A program made the position numbers and the translations under genes. A stretch of 36,677 nt of DNA from Planctomycetota bacterium (GTDB lineage: Bacteria; Planctomycetota; B15-G4): positions 1 through 36,677 of the forward strand of contig JAJDEQ010000167.1 of assembly GCA_029259695.1 (NCBI GenBank), read 5' to 3'. Below the pieces are notes generated by a model. It searched no databases and was not told the DNA's origin. It saw nothing but the letters and a program-made list of their open reading frames with translations. This document shows positions 35,494 through 36,677 of this stretch, one piece after another (position 1 is the first letter of the stretch; every line of letters starts with the position of its first letter).

Positions 35494-36179
35494 GCTCCTC
35501 CCTCTTCGGTGCCGGGCGGCGTGCTGAACGCGCCCGCGATGCGCTGGGCGAACCGTTCTCGCGCGTCGCGGATCATGGGATCGACCTCGGCCTGGGGTAT
35601 GGAGAGTGCCTCCGCGATCTGATTGTACGCGAGGTTGTCCACATCGGTTGCGATCAACACGCGTCGATCCGTTTCGCTGAGTCTGTGAAAACAGGACTGG
35701 ACGAGAGTGAGGAAGAGCACGCCGAAGCGCGCCACCGCGGCGTCCCCGGTGGGAGCGCCCTGGTGCGCTGGCAGCAACCCCGCGAGCGAGGAGCGCTGCC
35801 GACTCGGCTCGAGGTAGGCCTTGGCGTCGGCCAGCAACACGCGCTCCGCCTCGGCCAGGAAGTGCCGCGGGACGCGGGGCGACGGCCGCAGATCCACGAA
35901 CAGCCGCTGGAGGTACTCGGTCACGAGCCCCTCGGGGTCGACCGCCACACCCACCTCGCGCGTGATGCGCGTGGCGACCTGCATCAGCTTGGGCAGGACG
36001 GCGTGCACCAGCAGGTCGAATGCCCGGCCGTCGTTGCGCGTGTAGAAGCGTTCGAGCAGCCGCTCGGCCACCCGGTCCACAGCCAGACCGTCGGCGGGAT
36101 CGAAGGCGGCCGACGGGTCGTCGGCTGCTCCGGTCAGCTCGGTGATGCGCTCGACGAGTTCTTCGGGCTGCACGCGCAC
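35490..36179 (-). CDS. ECF-like RNA polymerase sigma factor
   Basis: 229 residues. A region-2-like segment (about 53-125: FDLLVHAVLPKLMQVATRITREVG, LVTEYLQRLFVDLRP) and a region-4 helix-turn-helix (about 165-216: HRLSETDRRVLIATDVDNLAYNQIAEALSIPQAEVDPMIRDARERFAQRI) identify it as a divergent ECF-type factor. A 45-residue N-terminal extension with many acidic residues precedes region 2. The start is a GTG at 36179, with another GTG at 36173 possible; GGGGCGAG lies just upstream. It is first of the operon with the anti-sigma, Ig-like and selenoprotein genes, transcribed from the candidate promoter at 36249-36277. Confidence 0.82.
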   Translation of the reverse strand: MRVQPEELVERITELTGAADDPSAAFDPADGLAVDRVAERLLERFYTRNDGRAFDLLVHAVLPKLMQVATRITREVGVAVDPEGLVTEYLQRLFVDLRPSPRVPRHFLAEAERVLLADAKAYLEPSRQRSSLAGLLPAHQGAPTGDAAVARFGVLFLTLVQSCFHRLSETDRRVLIATDVDNLAYNQIAEALSIPQAEVDPMIRDARERFAQRIAGAFSTPPGTEEGGA

Positions 36180-36248
36180 CTCGCCCCGGGTGACGTGGTC
36201 GCAGCGCGCTTCTCCCCCCGTGGAAGCAACGCGCTCGACGCGCAGGCC

Positions 36249-36277
36249 AAGCTATCCCCGCCCAGAGGGACAGTCAA
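36249..36277 (-). promoter_or_regulatory. candidate sigma-70 promoter of the sigma-factor operon
   Basis: On the minus strand TTGACT (36277-36272) and TAGCTT (36254-36249) are separated by exactly 17 bp, the best promoter match in the window. The start point would be about 60 bases before the GTG. Its consensus-like -35 suggests housekeeping transcription rather than purely ECF autoregulation. Confidence 0.6.
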
Positions 36278-36358
36278 CACGGCGTGACCCCCCGGGCGGG
36301 ACGCTTGTGAGTGACCGTGTCCTCGATTCAGCGACGTCGCCGATCGCACGACGGTTGC

Positions 36359-36677
36359 TCAGACCAGCAGCTCGATCGCATGTCGCACGACGCGGACCTC
36401 GAACGGAGCGCCGCCGGCGATCTCGCCATCGACGTTGAGCGCCCCGCGACGCGCCGCCCGCTTGGCGCCCGCCGGCGCCCGCACGGCAGCAGCGGCGGCG
36501 CCCGAACCGAGCGAGGTCCCGCCGGGGAGTTCCGACGCCAGCGCGAAGCGCGACACCTGCATGTACTGCACCCCCGCCGCACCCAGGTGCCGACCCGCGG
36601 AGACCTTCGAGAGCAGCCCCAGCAGGCGCAACCGACTGGCGGCCTTCACGATCACCACGTCCACCAGCCCGTCGTCG
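36359..36677 (-). CDS. diacylglycerol kinase/LCB5-like lipid kinase, C-terminal part (runs off the window)
   Basis: Only the last 105 or so residues are present; the frame continues past the window end through DDGLVDVVIVKAASRLRLLGLLSKVSAGRHL. The D-D-G-L-V-D-V-V-I-V motif, the following basic helices and the ending ALNVDGEIAGGAPFEVRVVRHAIELLV are typical of the C-terminal domain of bacterial diacylglycerol kinase-like proteins (DgkB/YegS family), which phosphorylate lipid hydroxyls at the membrane. The conserved G-E of VDGE is present. A Gly/Ala/Arg-rich insertion (GSGAAAAAVRAPAGAKRAARR) precedes VDGE. The catalytic N-terminal domain is outside the window. Confidence 0.72.
   Translation of the reverse strand, partial: DDGLVDVVIVKAASRLRLLGLLSKVSAGRHLGAAGVQYMQVSRFALASELPGGTSLGSGAAAAAVRAPAGAKRAARRGALNVDGEIAGGAPFEVRVVRHAIELLV

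Overview
The window is GC-rich chromosomal DNA (about 70% G+C by eye) with tightly packed genes. No rRNA, tRNA, transposase, phage gene or CRISPR array was seen. Several features point to a free-living, heterotrophic, respiring Gram-negative bacterium: many lipobox lipoproteins, secreted beta-helix and TIG-domain proteins, FG-GAP/ASPIC proteins, ECF sigma factors, MBOAT/SGNH cassettes and a two-haem-type SdhCAB. My best guess is Planctomycetota or a neighbouring phylum. That is inferred from protein style, since no phylogenetic marker is present.

Layout. 0.2-3.4 kb: an ECF sigma factor, a YbjQ-family protein, a SIMPL lipoprotein and a di-haem cytochrome c peroxidase lipoprotein. 3.8-8.2 kb (minus strand): a probable operon of sugar aminotransferase, asparagine synthase, oligoribonuclease and EVE-domain protein, the last three joined by overlapping start and stop codons. 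8.5-15.1 kb (plus): a large TPR/FG-GAP/ASPIC lipoprotein, then an MBOAT acyltransferase and an SGNH hydrolase. 15.1-17.4 kb (minus): a small lipoprotein, a 2'-5' RNA ligase-like protein and two Hsp20 chaperones. 18.1-21.6 kb (plus): sdhCAB. 21.9-27.4 kb: a secreted zinc metalloprotease, phosphoglycerate mutase, a secreted amidohydrolase and a secreted beta-helix protein. 27.7-33.5 kb: an OPT transporter, divergent from a second MBOAT/SGNH pair. 33.5-36.2 kb (minus): a four-gene sigma-factor operon. The window ends in the C-terminus of a diacylglycerol-kinase-like protein.

The most notable item is the sigma-factor operon. It encodes an ECF-like sigma factor, a putative zinc-binding anti-sigma protein (H-x3-C-x2-C with an upstream Cys, spaced much as in RsrA), a small secreted Ig-like protein, and a TlpA-like thioredoxin-fold lipoprotein. 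In the last gene an in-frame TGA sits exactly where the first Cys of the CxxC motif belongs, giving U-G-G-C. A perfect 6-bp hairpin with a G in its loop follows at the distance expected of a bacterial SECIS. I read this as a selenoprotein, not a broken gene. A redox circuit in which a lipoprotein selenothioredoxin is made under a zinc/thiol-controlled sigma factor would be a new arrangement to my knowledge.

Other themes are several unrelated short tandem repeats (12, 15, 19 and 21 bp units) inside and between genes, clear inverted repeats in divergent or upstream regions (8291-8323, 17635-17651, 24666-24683), and a terminator-like hairpin with no plus-strand gene upstream of it (29924-29970), which may mark a leader or small RNA.
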